From an uncultured Eubacteriales bacterium (GTDB taxonomy: Bacteria > Bacillota > Clostridia > Lachnospirales > Lachnospiraceae), in assembly GCA_900549105.1 (NCBI GenBank), contig URND01000045.1, positions 1 to 20,989 of the forward strand: a DNA stretch of 20,989 nucleotides, given 5' to 3'. The position numbers and the translations under genes are program-made. Under the pieces are notes generated by a model, which ran no database searches, was not told where the DNA came from, and saw only the letters and a list, made by a program, of their open reading frames with translations. Shown here one piece after another: positions 7,809-15,237 of the stretch. Every line of letters begins with the position of its first letter. The stretch's first letter is position 1.

Positions 7809-7991
7809 TTAGATTTCTTCTACTTTCACTAAGTGTTTTACCTGATTTACCATACCTCTGGTACATGCGTTATCCGGAAGCTCAACACTTTTGTTGAGTT
7901 TCTTTAAACCTAAAGCTTCAACAGTTCTTCTATGTTTAGGAATTGCACCAATTGTAGATTTAACTAAAGTAATCTTTAATTTATCTGCCAT
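7809..7991 (-). CDS. rpmD: Large-subunit ribosomal protein L30 (uL30)
   Basis: This is a 60-residue protein, the full bacterial length. Its one ferredoxin-like domain starts MADKLKITLVKSTIGAIPKHRRTVEALGLKKLNKSVE and has the family block RGMVNQVKHLVKVEEI at the end. It binds 23S and 5S rRNA regions of the 50S subunit. It is placed between rpsE and rplO as expected, with a GGAGGAG site before the ATG. Confidence 0.98.
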   Translation of the reverse strand: MADKLKITLVKSTIGAIPKHRRTVEALGLKKLNKSVELPDNACTRGMVNQVKHLVKVEEI

Positions 7992-8006
7992 TTTATACTC
8001 CTCCTC

Positions 8007-8516
8007 CTATGCCAAGATTTCTTCAACAGATTTTCCACGTTTCTTAGCAACTTCTTCTGGAGTCGTTAAGGCACCCAATCCTTCGATTGTGGCAAGTACG
8101 ACATTCTGTTTGTTATTGGAACCTAAAGATTTTGTACGGATGTTTTTGTATCCAGCCAATTCAAGTACGGCACGAGCCGGGCCGCCGGCGATGATACCGG
8201 TACCTTCAGGAGCTCTCTTCAGCAATACGTTTGCGCTGCCGAATTTACCCTGGAAATCGTGTGGAATACTCTTGTTTTCATCCAATGGAACTTCAATAAG
8301 TTTCTTTATAGCATCTTCTTTTCCTTTGCGGATAGCTTCAGGAATTTCAGTTGCTTTTCCTAAGCCAGCACCAACGTGTCCATTGCCGTCGCCAACAACA
8401 ACTAAAGCGGCAAAACGCATGTTACGTCCACCTTTAACAACCTTTGTGACACGTTTAATTGATACTACTTTTTCTGTTAACTCTAATTGGCTAGCATCAA
8501 TAATTGTACGTTTCAT
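8007..8516 (-). CDS. rpsE: Small-subunit ribosomal protein S5 (uS5)
   Basis: uS5 lies at the mRNA entry channel of the 30S subunit and affects decoding accuracy. It has 169 residues. The N-terminal double-stranded-RNA-binding-like domain (VVSIKRVTKVVKGGRNMRFAALVVVGDGNGHVGAGLGKATEIPEAIRKG) and the C-terminal domain (GTGIIAGGPARAVLELAGYKNIRTKSLGSNNKQNVV) are both complete. The loop around KGGRNMRF, where spectinomycin-resistance changes map in other bacteria, looks ordinary. It is spaced 15 nt from both neighbours. Confidence 0.98.
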   Translation of the reverse strand: MKRTIIDASQLELTEKVVSIKRVTKVVKGGRNMRFAALVVVGDGNGHVGAGLGKATEIPEAIRKGKEDAIKKLIEVPLDENKSIPHDFQGKFGSANVLLKRAPEGTGIIAGGPARAVLELAGYKNIRTKSLGSNNKQNVVLATIEGLGALTTPEEVAKKRGKSVEEILA

Positions 8517-8531
8517 CTGTTCTCCTCCCTG

Positions 8532-8900
8532 CTAGAACTGTAATCCAGCTTCTCTAGCTGCTTCAGCTAAAGCTTTAATTTTACCCTGATAAATAAATCC
8601 GCCTCTGTCAAATACGACTTCAGTAATACCTTTATCTAAAGCCTTTTTAGCAATTGCTGTGCCTACAGCGCTTGCGGCTGCAACATCATTCGTCTTTTCA
8701 AGACCAGCTTTGATTTCTTTTTCAACTGTAGAAGCAGCTACCAGTGTATTACCTACAGTATCATCAATAATCTGTGCATAAATGTGGTTGTTGCTTCGGA
8801 ATACAGCTAAACGAGGACGCTGGGCAGTGCCAGAGAAACGGTTACGCAGTCTTCTATGTTTTTTAACTCGAACTTCTTTTCTTGAATCTTTCTTAACCAT
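8532..8900 (-). CDS. rplR: Large-subunit ribosomal protein L18 (uL18)
   Basis: uL18 binds 5S rRNA with L5 and helps dock it into the 50S subunit. It has 122 residues with a basic N-terminus (MVKKDSRKEVRVKKHRRLRNRFSGT). The conserved RPRLAVFRSNNHIYAQIIDD, AIAKKALDKGI, VVFDRGGFIYQGKIKALAEAAREAGLQF blocks follow. It lies between rplF and rpsE, with a GGAGGAT site before the ATG. Confidence 0.98.
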   Translation of the reverse strand: MVKKDSRKEVRVKKHRRLRNRFSGTAQRPRLAVFRSNNHIYAQIIDDTVGNTLVAASTVEKEIKAGLEKTNDVAAASAVGTAIAKKALDKGITEVVFDRGGFIYQGKIKALAEAAREAGLQF

Positions 8901-8919
8901 CTTACGCTATCCTCCTTAA

Positions 8920-9462
8920 TTATTTCTTACCAGTCTTACCAACTTTACGCCGGATGACTTCATCAGCATACTTGATACCTTTGCCCTTGTAAGGTTCAGG
9001 TCTTCTCTTGTCTCTGATTTCAGCAGCGTACTGGCCAACTTTTTCTTTATCAATACCAGAAACGATGATTTTATTCTGGCCATCCAATGTGGTCTCAACA
9101 CCTTCCGGGTCAACCATCTCTACCGGATGGGAGTAGCCTAAAGATAAAACGAGTGTCTTGCCCTGTTTCTGAGCTCTGTAACCAACACCGTTTACTTCAA
9201 GTTCTTTCTTATAACCCTCTGTTACACCAATAACCATGTTATTGATTAATGTACGGGTCAGACCATGTAAAGATTTCATTCTCTTTAATTCACTTGGTCT
9301 GGAAACAACGATGGAATCTCCATCTTTTTCGATTTTCATTTCAACAGGTAATTCTCTTTCAAGAGTACCCTTTGGTCCTTTAACAGTAACCTTGTTATTC
9401 TCTGCGATTTCTACAGTAACGCCTGCAGGAATTGCGATTGGCAATCTACCGATACGTGACAT
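8920..9462 (-). CDS. rplF: Large-subunit ribosomal protein L6 (uL6)
   Basis: uL6 lies near the factor-binding region of the 50S subunit. It has 180 residues and two tandem L6 domains. The start MSRIGRLPIAIPAGVTV and the C-terminal signature RRPEPYKGKGIKYADEVIRRKVGKTGKK are clear. An AGGAGG site (9471-9476) lies 8 nt before the ATG. Unlike every other pair in this operon it is separated from the gene before it, rpsH, by 341 nt holding a structured insert, so its expression must depend on read-through of that insert or on a promoter I cannot see. Confidence 0.98.
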   Translation of the reverse strand: MSRIGRLPIAIPAGVTVEIAENNKVTVKGPKGTLERELPVEMKIEKDGDSIVVSRPSELKRMKSLHGLTRTLINNMVIGVTEGYKKELEVNGVGYRAQKQGKTLVLSLGYSHPVEMVDPEGVETTLDGQNKIIVSGIDKEKVGQYAAEIRDKRRPEPYKGKGIKYADEVIRRKVGKTGKK

Positions 9463-9488
9463 GCCTTTTTCCTCCTAACTTAAATTCT

Positions 9489-9802
9489 CGGAAGGGGCCG
9501 AACCCCTTCTGTTTTCAGTTGCATTGAGCGTTTGGGGCTTCCTCCTGCTCAACGGTTCTGCTGCCGATTGACCCCTGACAGCCGGGCTTTAAGTCTCCCC
9601 TGAGAGAGACGCTCCGATTTCGCCGAAACGAAATAGGAATACGGGTATCTTCGCCTCCACTAAAGAAACGAATATACGGGTATAGGGGTATGTTCCCTCA
9701 ACTAAGCTCAAGCGGCGCTAAGGCTTGCTTTCGCTAAGATTCGGGAACGGCCTCGCACTAACCTCGAACTTCGCAAAAGCTCGTTCTCGCTAAGTGCTTC
9801 CG
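9489..9802. repeat. Structured 314-bp insert between rpsH and rplF (candidate interspersed or MITE-like element)
   Basis: This stretch has no coding sequence and breaks an otherwise tightly packed operon. Its ends carry a 6-bp inverted repeat, CGGAAG (9489-9494) and CTTCCG (9797-9802). Inside are several perfect short inverted repeats: GAAGGGG/CCCCTTC (9491-9509, loop CCGAA), TTGAGC/GCTCAA (9524-9552), GTCTC/GAGAC (9593-9610), and GTTCCC/GGGAAC (9692-9748) enclosing CAAGC/GCTTG (9709-9727). There is a direct repeat of GAAACGAA followed by TACGGGTAT (about 9626-9650 and 9664-9685), and repeated CGCTAAG motifs. No target duplication is evident and no transposase is present. It begins 1-2 nt after the rpsH stop. 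It could be a non-autonomous repeat or a folded regulatory RNA. Confidence 0.6.
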
Positions 9803-9803
9803 G

Positions 9804-10205
9804 TCACCATACAAAAGCGATAACTTCGCCGCCTACGTTCATAGCGCGGGCTTCTTTATCTGTAACAACGCCTTTGTTTGTGGAAATGATAGCAACACCA
9901 AGTCCGCCGAGTACCTTTGGCAATTCGTCTTTACCGGCATATACGCGAAGACCCGGTTTGGAGATTCTCTTGATTCCGCTGATGGTCTTCTGGTTTTTAT
10001 CTACACCATATTTCAGGGTAATTTTGATTGTTTTTGCTATTCCATCTTCGATAATTTCATAGCCTTTAATATATCCTTCATCTAAAAGAATTTTAGCGAT
10101 AGATTCCTTCATCTTGGATGCCGGAACATCGACAGTATCATGTTTTGCAGTGTTTGCATTACGGATTCTTGTAAGCATATCTGCAATTGGATCGCTCATT
10201 GACAT
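9804..10205 (-). CDS. rpsH: Small-subunit ribosomal protein S8 (uS8)
   Basis: uS8 binds the central domain of 16S rRNA and, in E. coli, represses the spc operon at rplE. It has 133 residues. The start MSMSDPIADMLTRIRNANTAKH, the central SGIKRISKPGLRVYAGKDELPKVLGGLGVAIISTNKGV and the C-terminal GGEVIAFVW are standard, so the protein is complete even though a foreign-looking element begins right after its TGA. It is possible that the start is the second methionine (MSDPIAD, two codons in), but the AAGGAGGAA site suits the first one. Confidence 0.98.
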   Translation of the reverse strand: MSMSDPIADMLTRIRNANTAKHDTVDVPASKMKESIAKILLDEGYIKGYEIIEDGIAKTIKITLKYGVDKNQKTISGIKRISKPGLRVYAGKDELPKVLGGLGVAIISTNKGVVTDKEARAMNVGGEVIAFVW

Positions 10206-10230
10206 GATAAGTTCCTCCTTTCACTTATTC

Positions 10231-10416
10231 CTACCAGCTTGATTTTGTAACTCCTGGAATTTCACCTTTATATGCTAATTCACGGAAACAAATTCTGCAA
10301 ATGCCATATTTTCTTAAATAAGCATGTGGACGTCCGCAGATTCTGCAACGATTGTATTCTCTGGTAGAGAATTTCTGTGGGCGCTGCTGTTTAATTTTCA
10401 TCGCTGTTTTAGCCAT
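10231..10416 (-). CDS. rpsN: Small-subunit ribosomal protein S14 type Z (uS14, zinc-binding)
   Basis: This is the short, 61-residue form of uS14 with a CxxC-x12-CxxC zinc cluster (Cys24, Cys27, Cys40, Cys43) and the conserved RCRICGRPHAYLRKYGICRICFRELAYKGEIPGVTKSSW tail. It sits in the 30S head. This is the zinc-dependent paralogue; a zinc-free form, if the genome has one, would lie elsewhere. Spacing is 15 nt to rplE and 25 nt to rpsH. Confidence 0.98.
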   Translation of the reverse strand: MAKTAMKIKQQRPQKFSTREYNRCRICGRPHAYLRKYGICRICFRELAYKGEIPGVTKSSW

Positions 10417-10431
10417 GGATTTCCCTCCTAA

Positions 10432-10971
10432 CTACTTTTTAAATGGCATGCCAAATAATCTTAATAATTCACGAGCTTCTTCATCTGTATGGGCTGTTGT
10501 AACGAAGATAACATCCATACCTCTAACCTTATCAACTTTGTCATACTCGATTTCAGGGAAGATTAATTGTTCTTTAATACCTAAAGCGTAGTTACCTCTT
10601 CCGTCAAATGCATCCGGATTTACACCTCTAAAGTCACGCACACGTGGCAGTGCAAGGTTAATCAAACGATCTGCGAACTCATACATCTTTTCGCCTCTCA
10701 GAGTTGTCTTACAGCCGATAGCCATACCCTCTCTGATTTTGAAGTTGGCAACGGAATTTTTTGCTTTGGTCGTAATAACTTTCTGACCTGCAATAGTTTC
10801 CATATCTTTTACAGCAGATTCCAGAACTTTTGCGTTGTCTTTAGCTTCGCCAACGCCCATGTTCAAAACGATTTTATCGATTTTCGGTACCTGCATAACA
10901 TTTTTATATCCAAACTTTGAAATCATTGCCGGAACGATTTCATTGTAGTACATATCTTTTAATCTACTCAC
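10432..10971 (-). CDS. rplE: Large-subunit ribosomal protein L5 (uL5)
   Basis: uL5 binds 5S rRNA and forms the B1b bridge to S13. It has 179 residues. The N-terminus MSRLKDMYYNEIVPAMISKFGYKNVMQVPKIDKIVLNMGVGEA and the C-terminal RGMDVIFVTTAHTDEEARELLRLFGMPFKK are typical of the bacterial family. It lies between rplX and rpsN with a GGGAGG ribosome-binding site. In E. coli the S8 feedback site is at the rplE start; I did not find a convincing copy here. Confidence 0.98.
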   Translation of the reverse strand: MSRLKDMYYNEIVPAMISKFGYKNVMQVPKIDKIVLNMGVGEAKDNAKVLESAVKDMETIAGQKVITTKAKNSVANFKIREGMAIGCKTTLRGEKMYEFADRLINLALPRVRDFRGVNPDAFDGRGNYALGIKEQLIFPEIEYDKVDKVRGMDVIFVTTAHTDEEARELLRLFGMPFKK

Positions 10972-10993
10972 CGCGAATAACCTCCCTTCTCAA

Positions 10994-11308
10994 TTAGTCA
11001 ATAACTTCGCCTTTGAAGTCTTTATGCTTGGCAATACGAACTTTTTTGCCGTCTTTTTCAGCAAAACCAACACGTGTTGCTTTTCCTTTGTAAACATACA
11101 TAACGTTGGATGCATCGATTGGGGCTTCCTGAGTAACGATGCCGCCGGCCTGATTCTGCGGAGATGGTTTTGTATGTTTTGTAACCATATTCACACCTTC
11201 TACAAGAACAGTACCTTTTTTATGATTTACAGCAATAACTTTGCCTTCTTTACCTTTATCTTTACCTGCGATTACCTTTACAAGGTCATCTCTCTTAATT
11301 TTCATCAT
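10994..11308 (-). CDS. rplX: Large-subunit ribosomal protein L24 (uL24)
   Basis: uL24 is one of the first proteins to bind 23S rRNA in 50S assembly. It carries an N-terminal KOW motif (DLVKVIAGKDKGKEGKVIAVNHKKGTVLVEGVN). I place the start at the MMKIKRDD methionine (104 residues), because AAGGAGG (11317-11323) lies 8 nt before it. A longer reading to 11350 would put 14 unrelated residues inside the end of rplN. The ribosome-binding site overlaps the rplN stop, which suggests coupling. Confidence 0.96.
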   Translation of the reverse strand: MMKIKRDDLVKVIAGKDKGKEGKVIAVNHKKGTVLVEGVNMVTKHTKPSPQNQAGGIVTQEAPIDASNVMYVYKGKATRVGFAEKDGKKVRIAKHKDFKGEVID

Positions 11309-11321
11309 GGTTGGCGCCTCC

Positions 11322-11690
11322 TTAAAGTACTTCTGGTGCCAGGGAAACAATCTTCATAAACTGTTTCTCTCTCAGCTCTCTGGCTACAGGTCCAAAAATA
11401 CGAGTTCCCTTTGGATTATTATCATCCTTGATGATAACTGCAGCATTTTCATCGAATCTGATATATGAACCGTCTTTACGGCGGGCACCTTTTACAGTAC
11501 GAACTACAACGGCTTTAACAACATCGCCCTTCTTTACAACACCGCCTGGTGTTGCATCTTTGACCGAAGCAACGATAATGTCACCGATATTCGCATATCT
11601 TCTTGTTGAACCACCTAATACGCGGATGCAGAGTAATTCTTTTGCACCTGTATTGTCAGCAACACGAAGTCTAGTCTCCTGTTGAATCAT
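11322..11690 (-). CDS. rplN: Large-subunit ribosomal protein L14 (uL14)
   Basis: uL14 lies at the subunit interface. It has 122 residues, the exact standard length. The start MIQQETRLRVADNTGAKELLCIRVLGGS, the KKGDVVKAVVVRTVKGARRKDGSYIRFDENAAVII block and the end REKQFMKIVSLAPEVL are near-universal in bacteria. The last bases of the gene overlap the ribosome-binding site for rplX. Confidence 0.99.
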   Translation of the reverse strand: MIQQETRLRVADNTGAKELLCIRVLGGSTRRYANIGDIIVASVKDATPGGVVKKGDVVKAVVVRTVKGARRKDGSYIRFDENAAVIIKDDNNPKGTRIFGPVARELREKQFMKIVSLAPEVL

Positions 11691-11717
11691 GACGTTACCT
11701 CCTTAATCCAAAACCAA

Positions 11718-11972
11718 TTATTTAGCTTTTTCAACGATTTCCACAAGTCTCCATCTCTTATCTTTGGATAACGGTCTTGTTTCCATCACTTTTACTCTGT
11801 CACCAATGTTACATTCATTTGCTTCATCGTGAGCTTTTAATTTGTAAGTTCTATTAACAATCTTCTTATAAAGAGGATGTTTTACACGGTCTTCAATAGC
11901 AACAACGATTGTTTTATCCATCTTATTGCTGACTACTTTTCCAACTCTTACTTTTCTAAGGTTTCTTTCCAC
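11718..11972 (-). CDS. rpsQ: Small-subunit ribosomal protein S17 (uS17)
   Basis: uS17 is an early 16S rRNA-binding protein with an OB fold. It has 84 residues. The sequence ERNLRKVRVGKVVSNKMDKTIVVAIEDRVKHPLYKKIVNRTYKLKAHDEANECNIGDRVKVMETRPLSKDKRWRLVEIVEKAK contains the family signature GDRVKVMETRPLSKDKRWRL. Spacing is 21 nt after rpmC and 27 nt before rplN. An AAGGAGGAAT site precedes the ATG. Confidence 0.98.
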   Translation of the reverse strand: MERNLRKVRVGKVVSNKMDKTIVVAIEDRVKHPLYKKIVNRTYKLKAHDEANECNIGDRVKVMETRPLSKDKRWRLVEIVEKAK

Positions 11973-11993
11973 AACAAATTCCTCCTTTCCAGA

Positions 11994-12203
11994 TTACTGT
12001 GCAGCGTTCGCTTTTTCAGAGATAACTGTCTGAATTCTTGCGATGTTTCTGCGAACTTCTTTGATTCTGCTTGTGTTATCTAACTGATTTGTTGCGTTCT
12101 GGAATCTCAGGTTGAAAAGTTCCTTTTTAGCAGCTACTAATTCGTCATTTAATTCTGCAGCTGATTTCTTCTTTAAATCTTCTACATATACATTAATTTT
12201 CAC
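11994..12203 (-). CDS. rpmC: Large-subunit ribosomal protein L29 (uL29)
   Basis: uL29 lies beside the polypeptide exit tunnel near the SRP and trigger-factor docking site. I choose the GTG at 12201-12203 (protein MKINVYVEDLKKK..., 69 residues), since AAGGCGG lies 8 nt upstream. A GTG three codons earlier overlaps that ribosome-binding site and would add residues not usual in the family. The body, DELVAAKKELFNLRFQNATNQLDNTSRIKEVRRNIARIQTV, is a helical hairpin typical of L29. The gene overlaps the 3' end of rplP by 11 nt. Confidence 0.95.
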   Translation of the reverse strand: MKINVYVEDLKKKSAAELNDELVAAKKELFNLRFQNATNQLDNTSRIKEVRRNIARIQTVISEKANAAQ

Positions 12204-12630
12204 TGTTATCACCGCCTTCTAAGTCTTCGCGAGAAACAACTTTACATTTTACAGGAAGCTTATGTGTTGCAAGACGAAGAGCTTCTCTAGCCACTTCTTC
12301 AGACACACCGGCAATTTCAAACATTACACGGCCCGGCTTAACAACTGCTACCCAGTATTCAAGGGAACCTTTACCGGAACCCATACGTGTTTCAGCAGGT
12401 TTTGTAGTTACTGGTTTATCTGGGAAAATTTTAATCCAAACTTTACCACCACGTTTGATATAACGTGTCATAGCGATACGGGCTGCCTCAATCTGGTTTG
12501 ATTTAATCCAACCTGGCTCCAAGGCTACGATACCATATTCACCATAAGAAATTTTATTGCCACGTGTTGCCTTTCCTTTCATAGTACCGCGGAACTGCTT
12601 ACGACGTTTAACTCTTTTAGGCATTAACAT
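12193..12630 (-). CDS. rplP: Large-subunit ribosomal protein L16 (uL16)
   Basis: uL16 organises the A-site and P-site tRNA elbow region of the 50S subunit. It has 145 residues. The start MLMPKRVKRRKQFRGTMKGKATRGN fits the Firmicutes consensus, and its ATG overlaps the rpsC stop as TAATG, which supports this start. The family block RIAMTRYIKRGGKVWIKIFPDKPVTTKPAETRMGSGKGSLEYWVAVVKPGRVMFEIAGV is complete. The acidic, Asn-rich tail (EGGDNSEN) overlaps the start of rpmC. Confidence 0.98.
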   Translation of the reverse strand: MLMPKRVKRRKQFRGTMKGKATRGNKISYGEYGIVALEPGWIKSNQIEAARIAMTRYIKRGGKVWIKIFPDKPVTTKPAETRMGSGKGSLEYWVAVVKPGRVMFEIAGVSEEVAREALRLATHKLPVKCKVVSREDLEGGDNSEN

Positions 12631-13286
12631 TATTTATCGCTCCCTTCCTTTGTTCCCTTTACTGGAAGTACTTCTCCATGGTAAATCCATGTTTTAACAC
12701 CAACTTTACCATAAGTTGTATCAGCTTCTGCAAATCCATAATCGATGTTCGCACGAAGTGTCTGAAGCGGAATAGTACCTTCGCTGTAGAACTCTGTACG
12801 AGCCATATCAGCTCCGCCAAGACGACCGGATACAGAAGTTTTGATACCCTGGCATCCAGCTCTCATTGTTCTCTGCATTGCAGATTTCATTGCTCTACGG
12901 AAAGAAATACGATTTTCCAACTGAGCAGCGATGTTTTCAGCAACAAGCTGTGCATCTCTTTCTGGTCTCTTTACTTCTTTGATATCAAGAAGTAATTTTT
13001 TATCTGTGAACTTCTGAAGTTCTCTTTTAACTTTTTCGATTTCAGAACCGCCTTTACCGATAACTACACCCGGCTTTGCTGTGTAGATGATAACTTTCAA
13101 ACGGTCAGATGCTCTTTCAATTTCGATTCTAGCTACACCTGAATTGTATAATCTCTTTTTAAGGTATTTTCTGATTTCATAATCTTCTACCAGATTATCT
13201 GCAAAATCAGCTTCTGCATACCATCTGGAATCCCAATCCTTAATAATTCCGACTCTGAGGCCGTGAGGATTAACTTTCTGTCCCAT
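12630..13286 (-). CDS. rpsC: Small-subunit ribosomal protein S3 (uS3)
   Basis: uS3 lies at the mRNA entry tunnel and takes part in ribosomal helicase activity. I place the start at MGQKVNPHGLRVG (13284-13286; 218 residues), because AGGAGG lies about 7 nt upstream and because every family member begins this way. An in-frame start 7 codons earlier would run into that site and rplV. The KH domain with its GxxG loop (VIGKGGSEIEKVKREL) and the C-terminal domain (GRLGGADMARTEFYSEGTIPLQTLRANIDYG) are intact. Confidence 0.98.
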   Translation of the reverse strand: MGQKVNPHGLRVGIIKDWDSRWYAEADFADNLVEDYEIRKYLKKRLYNSGVARIEIERASDRLKVIIYTAKPGVVIGKGGSEIEKVKRELQKFTDKKLLLDIKEVKRPERDAQLVAENIAAQLENRISFRRAMKSAMQRTMRAGCQGIKTSVSGRLGGADMARTEFYSEGTIPLQTLRANIDYGFAEADTTYGKVGVKTWIYHGEVLPVKGTKEGSDK

Positions 13287-13296
13287 GATTTTCCTC

Positions 13297-13683
13297 CTAT
13301 CTCTCATTCAGCACAATGGTAATATGGCTTGTTCTCTTTTCGATCCTATAAGCTCTGCCCTGTGCTCTCGGCTGAATTCTCTTCATTGTAGGTCCTTTAT
13401 CTGCATAGCACTCTTCAATGAATAAGTTATCTGGGTTCATTCCATTGTTGTTCTCTGCATTTGCAATTGCAGACTTCAATAATTTCTCTATAACTGTAGA
13501 AGCATATCTTGGGTTATATGCCAAAATTGCTAACGCTGTTTTTACATCCTTGCCTCTGATCGCATCGAGAACGAAGCACGCTTTCTGAACGGATACTCTG
13601 GCATAGGATAACTTTGCGCTTGGCCGTGTATCTTTATTCGCATTTCTTTCTCTCTTAATCTGACTTCTATGTCCTTTAGCCAT
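13297..13683 (-). CDS. rplV: Large-subunit ribosomal protein L22 (uL22)
   Basis: uL22 lines the peptide exit tunnel with a long beta-hairpin; changes there give macrolide resistance in other bacteria. It has 128 residues, with a longer basic N-terminus (MAKGHRSQIKRERNANKDTRPSAK) than the E. coli protein. The core ARVSVQKACFVLDAIRGKDVKTALAILAYNPRYASTVIEKLLKSAIANAENNNGM and the hairpin PTMKRIQPRAQGRAYRIEKRTSHITIVL are normal. It lies between rpsS and rpsC with an AGGAGG site. Confidence 0.98.
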   Translation of the reverse strand: MAKGHRSQIKRERNANKDTRPSAKLSYARVSVQKACFVLDAIRGKDVKTALAILAYNPRYASTVIEKLLKSAIANAENNNGMNPDNLFIEECYADKGPTMKRIQPRAQGRAYRIEKRTSHITIVLNER

Positions 13684-13703
13684 GGATAAAACCTCCTTTC
13701 AAA

Positions 13704-13982
13704 CTAACGTCTTGCTTTCTTTTCGTCCTTGCCATGTCCTCTGTAAGTACGAGTGGCAACGAATTCTCCTAATTTGTGACCAACCATATCTTCAGTAACA
13801 TATACTGGAACATGTTTTCTGCCATCATGTACAGCAATTGTATGTCCAACCATCTGCGGGAAGATTGTGGAACGGCGGGACCAGGTCTTAATAACAGACT
13901 TGTCGCCCGCAGCGTTCATAGCGGCTACTTTTTTAAGTAAGCTTGCATCTGCAAATGGTCCTTTTTTTAATGATCTAGACAT
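13704..13982 (-). CDS. rpsS: Small-subunit ribosomal protein S19 (uS19)
   Basis: uS19 lies in the 30S head with S13. It has 92 residues. The start MSRSLKKGPFADASLLKKV, the SRRSTIFPQMVGHTIAVHDGRKHVPVYVTEDMVGHKLGEFVATRTYRGH block and the basic C-terminus are near-invariant in bacteria. It lies 24 nt after rplB, and an AGGAGG site precedes its ATG. Confidence 0.99.
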   Translation of the reverse strand: MSRSLKKGPFADASLLKKVAAMNAAGDKSVIKTWSRRSTIFPQMVGHTIAVHDGRKHVPVYVTEDMVGHKLGEFVATRTYRGHGKDEKKARR

Positions 13983-14006
13983 GCGTCTTACCTCCTTAGA
14001 TTATTC

Positions 14007-14852
14007 TTATTTAATCATGCTTCCGTCGCGTCTACGAACAATCATCTTATTGGATTTCTTGTTCTTCTTACGAGTCTTAAGACCCAGTGCCGGTTTGCCC
14101 CATGGAGTCATTGGGCCAGAACGTCCGATTGGTGCACGTCCTTCACCACCACCGTGTGGATGGTCATTCGGGTTCATAACGGAACCGCGGACTGTTGGGC
14201 GGATACCCATGTGGCGTTTACGACCAGCTTTACCGATGTTGATCAGCTCATGATCCGTGTTGCCAACCTGTCCGATTGTAGCACGTCCGATAATCGGTAC
14301 CATTCTCATTTCACCGGAAGGTAATCTAAGGGTTGCATATTTTCCTTCTTTAGCCATTAACTGAGCAGAGTTACCAGCGGAACGTACCAACTGACCACCC
14401 TTGCCAGGATATAACTCAATGTTGTGTACCTGAGTACCAACAGGAATTTCAGAAAGCGGTAAGCAGTTACCCACTCTGACTTCAGCGCCGGAGCCGCTCA
14501 TAACTTTCATTCCAACCTGAAGTCCGTTTGGAGCCAGGATATAGGAATATTCGCCGTCTGCATAGCAGATTAAGGCGATATTTGCTGTTCTGTTCGGATC
14601 GTATTCGATTGCTTTAACTGTAGCAGGAATACCATCTTTTCTGTTTCTCTTGAAATCGATAATTCTGTATTTCTGTTTTGCACCGCCGCCATGGTGTCTA
14701 ACTGTAATTTTCCCCTGATTATTACGGCCGGCTGTTTTTTTCTTTTTAGCAACTAAGGATTTCATCGGTGTGGATTTTGTAATCTCCGCGAAATCAGAGC
14801 CGGTCATATGTCTTCTGGAAGGTGTATATGGGTTAAATGTCTTAATACCCAT
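14007..14852 (-). CDS. rplB: Large-subunit ribosomal protein L2 (uL2)
   Basis: uL2 is a core 50S protein needed for subunit joining and peptidyl transfer. I place the start at MGIKTFNPYTPSRRHMT (14850-14852; 281 residues), since AAAGGAGTG (14859-14867) lies 6 nt upstream. The longer possible start at 14870 would overlap that site. The RNA-binding domain (GRNNQGKITVRHHGGGAKQKYRIIDFKRNR), the SH3-like domain and the peptidyl-transferase-near segment VRGSVMNPNDHPHGGGEGRAPIGR, with its conserved histidine, are complete. Confidence 0.98.
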   Translation of the reverse strand: MGIKTFNPYTPSRRHMTGSDFAEITKSTPMKSLVAKKKKTAGRNNQGKITVRHHGGGAKQKYRIIDFKRNRKDGIPATVKAIEYDPNRTANIALICYADGEYSYILAPNGLQVGMKVMSGSGAEVRVGNCLPLSEIPVGTQVHNIELYPGKGGQLVRSAGNSAQLMAKEGKYATLRLPSGEMRMVPIIGRATIGQVGNTDHELINIGKAGRKRHMGIRPTVRGSVMNPNDHPHGGGEGRAPIGRSGPMTPWGKPALGLKTRKKNKKSNKMIVRRRDGSMIK

Positions 14853-14937
14853 TATGTTCACTCCTTTCAAGTGTCTGATTTATTGTCACGCTTGTTTGCG
14901 TATATTTTATAGTTTCAGCAAATCTTATTAACGAATC

Positions 14938-15237
14938 TTATAACCCGGCGAAGATTTCAATATCTTTGCTGTCTTCTGTTAATTTAACGATTGCTTTTTT
15001 TGTTTTAGCTGTTTTTCCGTAAATCATACCGCGGCGTTTGTTTTTGCCTTCGCAGTTCATCGTGTTTACGCTTGCAACTTTTGTTCCTTCGAACATTTTT
15101 TCAACAGCTTCTTTTACCTGGCTTTTTGTAGCCTGTGGATGCACTAAGAAAGTGTATTTTTTCTCAGCCATCTGGTTCATACTCTTTTCTGTAATCACTG
15201 GTTTAAGGATTACGTCATAATATTTAATATCAGCCAT
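14938..15237 (-). CDS. rplW: Large-subunit ribosomal protein L23 (uL23)
   Basis: uL23 is the main docking point for trigger factor and SRP at the exit tunnel. It has 99 residues. The start MADIKYYDVILKPVITEKSMNQMAEKKYTFLVHPQATKSQVKEAVEKMF and the end IEIFAGL are typical. The RRGMIYGKTAKTKKAIVKL hairpin lies between them. Its ATG overlaps the rplD stop by one base (TAATG), so translation is likely coupled. Confidence 0.98.
   Translation of the reverse strand: MADIKYYDVILKPVITEKSMNQMAEKKYTFLVHPQATKSQVKEAVEKMFEGTKVASVNTMNCEGKNKRRGMIYGKTAKTKKAIVKLTEDSKDIEIFAGL

Noticed and set aside
7891..8535. A 214-codon open frame on the plus strand opposite rpmD and rpsE
   Set aside because: It is the mirror of conserved ribosomal genes, has no ribosome-binding site of note, and its protein resembles nothing. 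The same holds for the other plus-strand frames opposite the operon, abfD and the regulator.
9491..9509. GAAGGGG/CCCCTTC hairpin before rplF, considered as an intrinsic terminator
   Set aside because: It is a strong stem, but no T-run follows in either direction and essential genes lie downstream, so it is treated as part of the structured insert.
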